Below are positions 25,241 through 33,285 of a DNA stretch of 64,000 nucleotides, one piece after another. A program made the position numbers and the translations under genes. Under the pieces are notes generated by a model. It was not told the DNA's origin. It worked only from the letters and a program-made list of their open reading frames with translations, and made no database searches. How positions within the stretch are numbered: position 1 is the first letter of the stretch; every line of letters begins with the position of its first letter. Where the stretch lies: assembly GCF_026344135.1 (NCBI RefSeq), contig NZ_JAPKNA010000002.1, positions 558,001 through 622,000 on the forward strand. Reading direction: 5' to 3'. This DNA comes from Alcaligenes parafaecalis. Its GTDB lineage: Bacteria > Pseudomonadota > Gammaproteobacteria > Burkholderiales > Burkholderiaceae_B.

Positions 25241-26491
25241 ATGTTTGACCGTTCTGCGACTCTTGACAAAGTTGACCCCGATCTTTGGGCTGCGATTCAA
25301 AACGAAGATGTGCGCCAGGAGCAGCACATCGAGCTGATCGCCTCGGAAAACTACACCAGCCCTGCCGTGATGCAGGCCCAGGGCACACAACTGACCAATA
25401 AATACGCGGAAGGTTACCCAGGCAAGCGCTACTACGGTGGTTGCGAGTTCGTGGACGTGGTCGAGCAACTGGCTATTGACCGTCTGAAAGAGCTGTTTGG
25501 CGCTGAAGCTGCCAACGTACAGCCCAATTCCGGTTCGCAAGCCAATCAGGGTGTGTACATGGCTGTACTCAAACCCGGTGACACCGTTCTGGGCATGAGC
25601 CTGGCTGAAGGCGGTCACTTGACCCACGGTTCCCCCGTGAACGCATCGGGCAAGCTGTACAACTTCGTGTCCTACGGTCTGGACGAAAACGAAGAGCTGG
25701 ACTACGACGAGCTGGAGCGCCTGGCCAAAGAGCACAAGCCCAAGCTGATCGTGGGTGGTGCTTCGGCTTACGCCCTGCGCATCGACTTTGAGCGCATGGC
25801 TCGTATTGCCCATGAAAACGGCGCCCTGTTCATGGTGGACATTGCTCACTACGCTGGTCTGGTGGCGGGTGGTGCTTACCCCAACCCCGTTCCTCACGCT
25901 GACTTCGTAACGTCGACGACTCACAAGTCCCTGCGCGGTCCTCGTGGTGGCGTCATCATGATGAAGGCCGAACACGAAAAAGCCATTAACTCGGCTATTT
26001 TCCCCGGCATCCAAGGCGGCCCACTGATCCACGTGATCGCTGGTAAGGCTGTTGCGTTCAAAGAAGCCCTGGCTCCTGAATTCAAGACCTACGCGGCTCA
26101 GGTCGTGAAAAACGCTGACGTGCTGGCTCGCACGCTGGTCGAGCGCGGTCTGCGTATCGTGTCCGGTCGTACCGAAAGCCATGTCATGCTGGTGGACCTG
26201 CGTCCCAAGGGCATCACCGGTAAAGTGGCCGAAGAAGCGCTGGGCAAAGCCCACATCACGGTCAACAAGAACGCCATTCCTAACGACCCTGAAAAGCCAT
26301 TCGTCACCAGCGGTGTGCGTTTGGGTACGCCTGCCATGACCACTCGCGGCTTTAAAGAAGCGGAAGCGGAATTGACGGCACACCTGATTGCTGATGTACT
26401 GGACAATCCTCACGACGAAGCCGTTTTGGCGGACGTTCGTCGCCGTGTACACGAGCTGACTGCCAAGTTGCCCGTTTACTCCTCCAAGTAA
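25241..26491 (+). CDS. glyA: Serine hydroxymethyltransferase
   Basis: A 416-residue PLP enzyme that interconverts serine and glycine while charging tetrahydrofolate with a one-carbon unit. It has the family blocks ELIASENYTSPAVMQAQG, NKYAEGYPGKRYYGG and NVQPNSGSQAN. The PLP-lysine motif is TSTTHKSLRGPRGG, followed by the C-terminal GTPAMTTRGF. Length is normal. AGGAA precedes the ATG. The gene is followed 36 bases later by nrdR. No glycine riboswitch could be recognised in its 183-base upstream gap. Confidence 0.97.
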   Translation: MFDRSATLDKVDPDLWAAIQNEDVRQEQHIELIASENYTSPAVMQAQGTQLTNKYAEGYPGKRYYGGCEFVDVVEQLAIDRLKELFGAEAANVQPNSGSQANQGVYMAVLKPGDTVLGMSLAEGGHLTHGSPVNASGKLYNFVSYGLDENEELDYDELERLAKEHKPKLIVGGASAYALRIDFERMARIAHENGALFMVDIAHYAGLVAGGAYPNPVPHADFVTSTTHKSLRGPRGGVIMMKAEHEKAINSAIFPGIQGGPLIHVIAGKAVAFKEALAPEFKTYAAQVVKNADVLARTLVERGLRIVSGRTESHVMLVDLRPKGITGKVAEEALGKAHITVNKNAIPNDPEKPFVTSGVRLGTPAMTTRGFKEAEAELTAHLIADVLDNPHDEAVLADVRRRVHELTAKLPVYSSK

Positions 26492-26527
26492 TCCAGCCGG
26501 AGCGGGCCGCAAGGCCCGCGATCTTGA

Positions 26528-26989
26528 ATGAAGTGTCCGTTCTGCCACCATGCCGATACCCAGGTGATCGACTCTCGAATCACCGAAGAAGGCGACGCCA
26601 TACGGCGACGTCGTAAATGCTCGGCCTGTGAACGGCGCTTCACAACCTACGAACGTGCTGAACTGAGCCTGCCCGTTGTGGCTAAGCGCAATGGCACTCG
26701 TATGGAATTTGACCCCGCAAGACTGCGGGCGAGTATGGGCGTTGCGCTACGCAAACGTTCTATTCCCATGGCTCAGGTCGATGCCGCTGTGCAGCGCATC
26801 GAAGAAAAACTTCAACTGACGGGCGAACGCGAAGTCTCCTCCGAGACCATCGGCGAGCTGGTCATGGCCGAGCTCAAAGAGCTGGATCAGGTCGCGTATG
26901 TGCGCTTTGCCTCGGTCTACAAGAGCTTTAAAGATATCCGCGAGTTCGTGCAGGCGATCGACGAAATGAACGATCCCGGCCGCGGCTAA
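26528..26989 (+). CDS. nrdR: Transcriptional repressor NrdR
   Basis: A 153-residue nucleotide-sensing repressor of ribonucleotide reductase genes. The N-terminal zinc ribbon is complete (Cys3, Cys6, Cys31, Cys34 in MKCPFCHH and KCSACERRFTTYE). An ATP-cone follows (residues 49-139), with VVKR-type start VVAKRNGTRMEFDP. It lies between glyA and ribD, the usual position in betaproteobacteria, and is 4 bases from ribD, so these genes likely share a transcript. Its targets (nrd operons) are not in this window. Confidence 0.97.
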   Translation: MKCPFCHHADTQVIDSRITEEGDAIRRRRKCSACERRFTTYERAELSLPVVAKRNGTRMEFDPARLRASMGVALRKRSIPMAQVDAAVQRIEEKLQLTGEREVSSETIGELVMAELKELDQVAYVRFASVYKSFKDIREFVQAIDEMNDPGRG

Positions 26990-26993
26990 GGCT

Positions 26994-28142
26994 ATGGTCG
27001 AGCAAGAAGACGTCATCTGGATGCGGCAAGCCCTGGAGCTGGCCGAAAAATCCCTTTATATCAGCGCCCCCAATCCGCGAGTCGCCTGCCTGATTGTGCG
27101 CGACGGCCAGTTACTGGCCTCGGGCTCGACGCAGCAGGCGGGTGGCCCTCACGCCGAAGTCATGGCCTTGCGTCAGGCCAAAGAGCGCGGCGTCAATGTG
27201 GCGGGTGCCACCTTCTACGTCACCCTTGAGCCTTGCAGCCACCACGGGCGCACGCCTCCTTGTGCAGATGCCTTGGTCAAGGCGGGAGCCGGTCGAGTCG
27301 TCTTTTCCATGTACGACCCTAATCCCTTGGTGGCAGGCAACGGCGTTTCGCGTCTGCGTCAGGCGGGAATTACTGTAGATGGACCTTTGTGCGTAGAGCA
27401 GGCATTGGCGATCAACGCCGGTTTCTTTGCCCGCATGACGCGTGGACGTCCCTGGTTGTGGATGAAAATGGCCGCCTCGCTGGATGGCCGCAGTGCTTTG
27501 CCAGATGGTCGCTCTCAATGGATTACCGGACCTCAGGCCCGTGATGATGGGCATCATTGGCGCGCCCGCAGTTGTGTGGTGCTGACTGGCATCGGCACCG
27601 TGCACGCCGATAATCCGCTGATGAATGTGCGGGCGGTTTCTACACCGCGGCCACCGATCAAGGCTGTGCTGGACACGCATTTGCGCATGGACCCGAAGGC
27701 CGCCATGCTGGACGGCACGCCATGCTGGGTATTCAGCCACCGTCGAGATCCCGAACGCGAGGCCGAATTGGCAGATCGCAATGCACAAGTCATTCCCATG
27801 CCTTTGCACGAAGGCCAAGTGGATGTGCGTGCCGTTCTGGATTGGATGACGGATCAACAGATCAATGAAGTCCATGCAGAAGCCGGTGCCCGTCTTTCCG
27901 GCGCCTTGATTGACGCGGGTGTAGTCGACCAATTGCTGATGTATCTGGCTCCCAAAATTCTGGGGCAGGGGCGAGGCGTGGCTGATATTACCGAGCTGGC
28001 CGGGCTGGACGATGTAGAACCGTTCGAGTTTACCGATGTGCGCCTGCTGGGTGCTGACTTGCGTGTCCTGGCGCGCCAACGCGATCATTGGGAAGCCTTG
28101 CTGCGAGCGGTAGGCGGGGCTTATCCGCCGGACTCTGAATAA
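26994..28142 (+). CDS. ribD: Bifunctional riboflavin deaminase/reductase RibD
   Basis: A 382-residue enzyme catalysing two steps of riboflavin synthesis. The N-terminal deaminase domain carries zinc ligands His53 (in GGPHAEVMAL), Cys81 (EPCSHHGRTPPC) and Cys90. The C-terminal reductase domain begins near residue 150 (KMAASLDGRSALPDGRSQWI) and contains EAGARLSGALIDAGVVDQL. Length is typical. It starts 4 bases after nrdR. The downstream ribE/ribBA genes are not present here; instead a tRNA gene follows after 242 bases. Confidence 0.95.
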   Translation: MVEQEDVIWMRQALELAEKSLYISAPNPRVACLIVRDGQLLASGSTQQAGGPHAEVMALRQAKERGVNVAGATFYVTLEPCSHHGRTPPCADALVKAGAGRVVFSMYDPNPLVAGNGVSRLRQAGITVDGPLCVEQALAINAGFFARMTRGRPWLWMKMAASLDGRSALPDGRSQWITGPQARDDGHHWRARSCVVLTGIGTVHADNPLMNVRAVSTPRPPIKAVLDTHLRMDPKAAMLDGTPCWVFSHRRDPEREAELADRNAQVIPMPLHEGQVDVRAVLDWMTDQQINEVHAEAGARLSGALIDAGVVDQLLMYLAPKILGQGRGVADITELAGLDDVEPFEFTDVRLLGADLRVLARQRDHWEALLRAVGGAYPPDSE

Positions 28143-28303
28143 AATTTTTTTCTGTATTTCGGCTTGGCCTGGAAAGAAGGCAAGAGACCCGCGCAAGCAT
28201 GGCAATGGCCCCTATGCACACAAGCCAAGAGGCCATGTTCAATATAAATGGATGTTGCTGCTTAGTTGCCACCAACAATTAGCCACGGAAAAAATTTGAG
28301 CGC

Positions 28304-28333
28304 TTGCGTTACAAGGACAAGTGCTGCTATTAT
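28304..28333 (+). promoter_or_regulatory. Candidate promoter of tRNA-Ser
   Basis: TTGCGT (28304-28309) and TATTAT (28328-28333) with an 18-base spacer lie about 50 bases before the tRNA gene in an otherwise gene-free 242-base stretch after ribD. Confidence 0.45.
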
Positions 28334-28384
28334 TATGGACTTGGCATTAGCAGCTTCAAATTGCTTGGCCAAAAAGAACAGTTA

Positions 28385-28475
28385 GGACAGGTGGCCGAGT
28401 GGTTGAAGGCGCACGCCTGGAAAGCGTGTATACGTTTATAGCGTATCGGGGGTTCGAATCCCCCTCTGTCCGCCA
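28385..28475 (+). tRNA. tRNA-Ser (anticodon GGA)
   Basis: A 91-base type II tRNA with the CCA end encoded. The acceptor arm pairs GGACAGG with the TCTGTCC near the 3' end. The anticodon loop CTGGAAA presents GGA (reading UCC/UCU), closed by CACGC/GCGTG-type pairing. There is a long variable arm, and the T arm contains GGTTCGAATCC. It is followed by a rho-independent terminator and has its own candidate promoter. Confidence 0.96.
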
Positions 28476-28487
28476 AGAATTCAGTAC

Positions 28488-28524
28488 AAAAAACCCGCCC
28501 AGCGCATAGCTTGGCGGGTTTTTT
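28488..28524 (+). terminator. Intrinsic terminator after tRNA-Ser
   Basis: Arms AACCCGCC (28492-28499) and GGCGGGTT (28513-28520) with an inner AGC/GCT pairing, an A-run before and a T-run after. Confidence 0.88.
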
Positions 28525-28775
28525 GTCGTCTGCAGTAAACGTTACTCAGGCGGGATGGGCCTTATGACATGTGCGATGGGCTGAAGAGTGCGTCATCTTG
28601 CGATACGCAACTGCTTCATTTTGCTGCGATTTTCGACTTCCGTGCGAAATTGAAAAAAAGAAATGCGGGACAAATAATGGCTTCCTGTCAGTACTCAGTA
28701 TTTTCATTTTTCCTTTTATCTCTAAGCCGGATTCAAGCTGCGTCGAGCTCTGGCCCACACGGAGTAAGTTAAATC
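28525..28775. other. Intergenic region upstream of HisD-like gene
   Basis: 251 bases with two overlapping short frames that start at 28569 and 28571 and have no protein character or ribosome-binding site. AT-rich around 28640-28720, where a promoter for the HisD-like gene probably lies. GGAG at 28760-28763 precedes its ATG at a somewhat long spacing. Nothing else recognised. Confidence 0.4.
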
Positions 28776-30065
28776 ATGATTCGAGTCATTAAGCCGTCCA
28801 AGCCTGTCGAGGCTGTTCAAGAAATCGCGGCTGATGTTGAGCGCGTCGTCAAACAAATTATTCAGGATGTCCAGGAGCGGGGCGATGCCGCGGTACGCGA
28901 GTATTCGCAGAAGTTTGATAAGTGGACACCGGACAGTTTCCGCCTGACGGATGAGCAAATCGCTCAATGTGTGGCCCAGTTGTCAGACCAGGAGCTTTCG
29001 GATATCAAATTCGCCCAGGAGCAGGTTCGCCGGTTTGCGCAGGCCCAAAGAGAGTCGATGCGCGATATTGAAATCGAAACCTTGCCTGGGGTAGTGCTCG
29101 GACACAAGAACCTGCCGGTGCAGTCGGTAGCGTGCTATGTCCCAGGTGGTAAGTACCCCTTGATCGCCTCTGCCCATATGGGAGTAGTTACGGCCAAGGT
29201 GGCTGGTGTGCCGCGGATCGTTGCGGTAGCGCCGCCATTTGCCGGTAAACCCAATGCGGCCATTGTGGCTGCAATGCATTTAGGTGGGGCGGACGAAATT
29301 TACTGTGTGGGCGGTGTGCAGGCAGTGGCTGCGCTGGCATTAGGCACGGATTCGTTTGCTCCCGTGGACATGATTGTGGGGCCAGGTAATGCCTATGTGG
29401 CTGAAGCCAAGCGACAGCTTTTTGGCAAGATCGGTATCGACCTGATCGCGGGCCCGACTGAAACTTTATTGATCGCAGACCAGAGCTGTGACGCGGAAAT
29501 GGCGGCAGCAGACTTGCTGGGCCAGGCAGAACACGGGGTTAACTCACCCACTGTTCTGGTGACCAATAGTGCCGCCCTGGCTGAGGCTTTGCCAGCCGAG
29601 ATTGAGCGCCAGCTTGCTGTCCTGCCCACGGCTCCCGTGGCCTCGATTGCCTGGCGGGATTATGGCGAAATTATCTTGTGCGACACCCTGGAAGAGATGT
29701 TGAGCGAAGGTGACCGTATTGCCTCGGAGCATGTCCAGATTCTGACGGAAGATCCCGACTATTTTCTGCAGAACATGAAAAATTACGGTGCTTTGTTTTT
29801 AGGGGCACGCACGACGGTGTCCTATGGCGATAAGGTGATCGGCACAAACCATACCTTGCCGACCATGCGAGCTGCCCGCTATACCGGCGGTCTGTGGGTG
29901 GGCAAGTTCCTCAAGACCTGCACTTATCAAAAAGTGCTGACGGACGAGGCATCGGCCTTGATTGGTCAGTACTGCTCGCGCTTGTGCGCGATGGAAGGCT
30001 TTGCGGGGCATAAAGAGCAGGCTGATTTGCGTGTGCGCCGTTATGGGAACAAGTCTTTGATCTGA
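28776..30065 (+). CDS. Histidinol-dehydrogenase-superfamily enzyme (HpsN-like, possibly sulfopropanediol 3-dehydrogenase)
   Basis: A 429-residue zinc-dependent NAD dehydrogenase of the HisD superfamily. Zinc and catalytic residues matching E. coli HisD are all present: Gln250 and His253 (GQAEHG), Glu318 and His319 (ASEHVQI), Asp352, and His412 (GFAGHKEQAD). The C-terminal half (GTNHTLPTMRAARYTGG, GKFLKTCTYQK) resembles the HpsN branch rather than true HisD. HpsN oxidises 2,3-dihydroxypropane-1-sulfonate to sulfolactate. It stands outside any his operon, next to sugar-type regulators, so a catabolic alcohol-to-acid oxidation is likelier than histidine synthesis. The true substrate is unknown. 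It is convergent with the regulator gene at 30192. Confidence 0.78.
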   Translation: MIRVIKPSKPVEAVQEIAADVERVVKQIIQDVQERGDAAVREYSQKFDKWTPDSFRLTDEQIAQCVAQLSDQELSDIKFAQEQVRRFAQAQRESMRDIEIETLPGVVLGHKNLPVQSVACYVPGGKYPLIASAHMGVVTAKVAGVPRIVAVAPPFAGKPNAAIVAAMHLGGADEIYCVGGVQAVAALALGTDSFAPVDMIVGPGNAYVAEAKRQLFGKIGIDLIAGPTETLLIADQSCDAEMAAADLLGQAEHGVNSPTVLVTNSAALAEALPAEIERQLAVLPTAPVASIAWRDYGEIILCDTLEEMLSEGDRIASEHVQILTEDPDYFLQNMKNYGALFLGARTTVSYGDKVIGTNHTLPTMRAARYTGGLWVGKFLKTCTYQKVLTDEASALIGQYCSRLCAMEGFAGHKEQADLRVRRYGNKSLI

Positions 30066-30191
30066 TTGCCTGGCACGCGCCATCCGTCTTGATGCTTCAG
30101 TACGCTTTGTAGCAAGCCTGGTGGCGCGGCGGAAAAGTAGATGCTGGCCGTCTGTTCAGAATGTGGCTCCTGTCAGGGCAGGCAAGGGTTC

Positions 30192-30995
30192 TTAGACTTC
30201 TGCCAGCAAGTTTGGCGTCTGGCACAGATAGGCTTTGATCGCTGCGGGGATGGAGTTGTCATCCGGGGAGATCAGGGCCGCTTGGCGCAAAATAGCACGG
30301 CGTGCCTGCTGGCTCTCTCCCAGTTTCTGGAATACGGCACGCGCTGCGTAGGGCTGACCATAGGCGGTAGAGGCAATGCCCGACAATAAGCCATACATAT
30401 ACTTGATAGGCGTACGAAATTGCGGCATCAGAATGGTGTTGGTGATTTCATTGCGTTGACGCCTTTCGTAATCACACAAAAAGAGCCGATTCCCCAGAAA
30501 GTAGCAGACGCCGCGGTAGGTGAAGTGGTACCGATCCACATTGCCGCTGTCATCTGGCACCGCCATGGATTCCAGTGTGATATAGCGCACAAGTCCTTCT
30601 TGCTGATACAGGATGCTTACTGCGCGTACGATCGAGTTCAGATAAATCGATGAGCGATGGTAGCGCAAGTAGGTCCCCAGGAAAGGCTGCAGTTGGGTGA
30701 CAGACTGTCGGGCCAGGGTGGCCAGCGTTTGAAAGTGAGCCAGACCTACGGGCTCTTCGGCCCGGCTGTCGCCATGGAGCCGCTTCAGAAACTGGACGGG
30801 CGGCAGGCTCAGATCTTCAATACTGATTGCCTGATATCGGGCTATTTTGCTCAGGTTTTGCCGCGATGGTGTATGGGTGCCCGCCAGGTACTTATTGAAC
30901 TGTTGGCGATTAATACCTACCTGACGACAAAGTTCAGCGACAGAGCCGGACTGATCGGAAATATGACGCAGGTTCTGAACGAGTGGAGAGGTCAT
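30192..30995 (-). CDS. HTH transcriptional regulator with uncharacterised C-terminal domain
   Basis: A 267-residue protein. The first 60 residues form an XRE-type helix-turn-helix (VAELCRQVGINRQQFNKYLAG, PSRQNLSKIARY). The remaining 200 residues contain a mixed alpha/beta domain, including SIYLNSIVRAVSILYQQEG and YRGVCYFLGNRLFLCDYERR, which I do not recognise. It lies 24 bases downstream of the LacI-type gene on the same strand, so both regulators are probably expressed together. It ends 126 bases from the convergent HisD-like gene. The C-terminal part may sense a metabolite; this is inference from architecture. Confidence 0.75.
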   Translation of the reverse strand: MTSPLVQNLRHISDQSGSVAELCRQVGINRQQFNKYLAGTHTPSRQNLSKIARYQAISIEDLSLPPVQFLKRLHGDSRAEEPVGLAHFQTLATLARQSVTQLQPFLGTYLRYHRSSIYLNSIVRAVSILYQQEGLVRYITLESMAVPDDSGNVDRYHFTYRGVCYFLGNRLFLCDYERRQRNEITNTILMPQFRTPIKYMYGLLSGIASTAYGQPYAARAVFQKLGESQQARRAILRQAALISPDDNSIPAAIKAYLCQTPNLLAEV

Positions 30996-31019
30996 TGGGG
31001 CACCTTGCTGTGTTTGGTT

Positions 31020-32108
31020 TCAGGCAGTGTGAGGGGGAGCGGCGGTGGAGTTACGTACGATCAGGCGTGTAGGGAAAATTTTGCATTTGGGTGGCTGATC
31101 GGCACTGCCGTGAGGGTCATCCAGCATTTCGATCAGGAATTTTGCTGCACACACGCCTTTTTCGACCAAGGGTTGGCGGATCGTTGTCAGGTCCTGCCTG
31201 GCCGCTTCGGGAATGTCATCGAAACCTATAATTGAAATATCTTCTGGCACGCGTATTCCCAGCTTTTTTGCGACCGTCAGGCAAGCCAGTGCCATGACGT
31301 CGGAGCTGGCGATGATTCCTGTCACGTCTTGCTTGAGCAGCAAGGTTTCGGCTGCGCCTTGGCCGGAGACACTGTCAAATCCGCCTGCCTCGACAATTTG
31401 CAGGTCCTTGAACTCGATACCTGCTTCCTGGGCGGCATCAATATAGCCAGCCAGACGTTCGCGCGCGATCATCTCGTTCGATTGTTCAAAGCGTTTCTGG
31501 TCAACCAGGCCGCGATGACCATCTGGGCGTAATCGCTCAACCATGATGCCCAGACGACGGTGGCCCAGCGCTAGCAGGTGTTTGACTTGCTCTTTGGCGG
31601 CGGACCGGTCATCAATACCGACATAATGCGCGTGCGGCAATCTGGGGGAGTCGACCACAACCAAGGGGATTTTTTGCTGGACGATAGAGCGAACCGTTGG
31701 GTGGTCTTCCGGCAAAGTGGAAATAATAAGACCGTCCACCAAGCCTCGTACCGCCAGGTTGGATGCGCTGCCACCATCTGCGATCAGACGCTGGTTATTC
31801 ATGGGGAAAAGAGTGAGGGCGACATTGGAGAGCTCGTTCACACTGCTGATCCCTTGCAGCAAAGCCATGGCCCAAGGATCTGCACAGGCATAGGACAGTT
31901 GATCCATGACGATGAGTCCGATTGCACCCACACGACCCGAGCGCAGGCTGCCAGCGCGCAGATTCGGGCCGGGGTATCCCAGGCTTTGCGCCACTTCGAA
32001 AATATGCTCGCGCACCGCAGGCGATATTTTGCTTGAACCGCTGTAAGCGTACGACACTGCAGGTTGGGATACGCCCGCCGCTTTGGCGACATCTTTCATC
32101 GATACCAT
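31020..32108 (-). CDS. LacI-family transcriptional regulator
   Basis: A 362-residue repressor. The N-terminal DNA-binding domain (SMKDVAKAAGVSQPAVSYAYSG) includes the LacI helix-turn-helix and is followed by a hinge helix (LGYPGPNLRAGSLRSG). Residues 60-340 form a periplasmic-binding-protein-like sensor domain (AIGLIVMDQL, DGLIISTLPEDHP, GIIASSDVMALACL, IGFDDIPEAARQDLTTIRQP). Such domains bind sugars, sugar acids, cyclitols or nucleosides. It is divergent from the ThuA-TPP-MFS-GMC gene set, and a near-palindrome 37 bases before its start matches one in front of that set. It therefore probably represses both itself and the catabolic genes until an inducer is present. Confidence 0.92.
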   Translation of the reverse strand: MVSMKDVAKAAGVSQPAVSYAYSGSSKISPAVREHIFEVAQSLGYPGPNLRAGSLRSGRVGAIGLIVMDQLSYACADPWAMALLQGISSVNELSNVALTLFPMNNQRLIADGGSASNLAVRGLVDGLIISTLPEDHPTVRSIVQQKIPLVVVDSPRLPHAHYVGIDDRSAAKEQVKHLLALGHRRLGIMVERLRPDGHRGLVDQKRFEQSNEMIARERLAGYIDAAQEAGIEFKDLQIVEAGGFDSVSGQGAAETLLLKQDVTGIIASSDVMALACLTVAKKLGIRVPEDISIIGFDDIPEAARQDLTTIRQPLVEKGVCAAKFLIEMLDDPHGSADQPPKCKIFPTRLIVRNSTAAPPHTA

Positions 32109-32144
32109 GTGTTTTGTTCCAGTAGAGCCATACTCGCATCCAAT

Positions 32145-32158
32145 GTCATACGTATAAC
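32145..32158. promoter_or_regulatory. Operator-like near-palindrome before the LacI gene
   Basis: GTCATACGTATAAC, a palindrome with a central CG and a single mismatched pair. It lies 37 bases before the LacI start codon and differs by one base from the perfect palindrome before the ThuA-like gene. This fits LacI autoregulation. Confidence 0.65.
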
Positions 32159-32522
32159 CTTTTTATCCAAATCAGCTTGCTAAGATCCTTGCTAAAGCAG
32201 GCGAGGAGCGGTGTTGTTTCGAGTGGGAAACCCAGTTTTAAATTGGCTGCTATTGCCAGATGAAAGCCATTGGGCTGGTGAAGTAGGTGCTGTATGCCGC
32301 CTGGCTACAGATCGAGTTTTTAGGCTTATTCAAGCCGTTTGTACTGAATTCTATCCTTTTTTTGATATTTTTAGGACAGAAACTGCGTCAGGCCTGCGTC
32401 GAATTACGTCACATGAAGCACCTATTTATTCTTGTTATGACTATCAGGACAAACCCGATGTTTTTGGATTTATTGGTGTTTACCCTATCACCTCGTTGAG
32501 TATTTTTTTTTAAACTACAGAG

Positions 32523-32536
32523 GTTATACGTATAAC
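32523..32536. promoter_or_regulatory. Operator-like perfect palindrome before the ThuA-TPP-MFS-GMC genes
   Basis: GTTATACGTATAAC, a perfect 14-base palindrome with the central CG typical of LacI-family operators. It lies 46 bases before the chosen start of the ThuA-like gene, in the expected promoter area. One more flanking pair is broken (G on the left, T on the right). Confidence 0.7.
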
Positions 32537-32582
32537 TTAATGGGTATTTTTTTGGATTCTGATCTTAACTGAGGTGATTATC

Positions 32583-33248
32583 GTGACTCGCGTTCTGTAT
32601 CTCTACGGTGGCTGGCCTGGCCATTTTCCCTATGAAATTGCTGCTTGGGCACGTGAGCTGTTTCAAGAGTTGGAATTCTGTGTGGAGGAGTCCAACGACA
32701 TCTTCACCCTGGATCGCGATTTGACTGCTTTCGATCTAATCGTGATTGGTTGGAACAATGCGGTGACCACGGAAACGCTGACCGCAGCGCAAGAGAACCG
32801 TCTTCTGGAGGCTATCGAAGGTGGGACAGGTTTTGTCGGCTGGCATGGTGCGGGTGCCGCTTTTAGAAGTAGTCTGAAATACCACATGGTGTTGGGTGGC
32901 TCTTTTTTGGAGCACCCCGCCGGAGAAGGTGTACCACACCCCTACATGGTCAATATGGTGGACCGCTCCCACCCCGTCTGTCAGGGCGTAGAGGACTTTG
33001 AAGTCCGTTCCGAACAGTACTACATGCAGGTTGATCCCAATTTGCAGGTGCTGGCACAGACTACCTTCGACGGTAATCCCATGCCTTGGCTCAAAGGGCA
33101 CACCTCGCCGGTTGCCTGGGTACGGCAGTGGGGCCTGGGCCGCGTGTTTTATCACTCCATTGGCCATGACACCGGCAATCTTGCTAACCCCAATATCCGC
33201 AGACTGACCAGGCAAGGCTTGGCCTGGGCTGCCCGTCGCCGCGCGTAA
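32583..33248 (+). CDS. ThuA-like protein (class I glutamine amidotransferase-like fold)
   Basis: A 221-residue cytoplasmic protein of the ThuA family, so named from trehalose utilisation genes. It shows VLYLYGGWPGHFPYE, DLIVIGWNNA, GTGFVGWHGAGAAF, GGSFLEHP and the C-terminal GRVFYHSIGHDTGN, all family hallmarks. ThuA proteins occur in pathways that handle 3-keto sugars and related compounds; their reaction is not firmly known. The frame could start at GTG 32574. I prefer GTG 32583 because TGAGGTG lies 8 bases before it. It is the first gene after the palindrome at 32523 and lies 37 bases from the TPP enzyme gene. Confidence 0.82.
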   Translation: MTRVLYLYGGWPGHFPYEIAAWARELFQELEFCVEESNDIFTLDRDLTAFDLIVIGWNNAVTTETLTAAQENRLLEAIEGGTGFVGWHGAGAAFRSSLKYHMVLGGSFLEHPAGEGVPHPYMVNMVDRSHPVCQGVEDFEVRSEQYYMQVDPNLQVLAQTTFDGNPMPWLKGHTSPVAWVRQWGLGRVFYHSIGHDTGNLANPNIRRLTRQGLAWAARRRA

Positions 33249-33285
33249 CACGCCGCTCATCGCATTTTCTTATGAAGGATAGACC

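Larger units (their letters stand above)
32109..32582. other. Intergenic regulatory region between LacI gene and catabolic operon
   Basis: 474 bases, AT-rich, containing two matching operator-like palindromes (32145-32158 and 32523-32536) about 378 bases apart. Short frames at 32211-32513 and 32287-32499 have no ribosome-binding site or recognisable product and I do not call them genes. Divergent promoters must lie here. A poly-T stretch at 32505-32513 precedes the second palindrome. Confidence 0.5.

Noticed and set aside
28569..28792. Short frames between tRNA-Ser and the HisD-like gene
   Set aside because: Low-quality translations, overlapping frames and no ribosome-binding site.
28776..30065. 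Annotation as biosynthetic histidinol dehydrogenase (hisD)
   Set aside because: The C-terminal half resembles the HpsN branch, and no histidine biosynthesis genes are adjacent. It is kept as a superfamily call.
32211..32513. 100-codon frame and an overlapping 70-codon frame in the lacI-thuA intergenic region
   Set aside because: No ribosome-binding site, no recognisable product and mixed composition. The region is better explained as divergent regulatory DNA.
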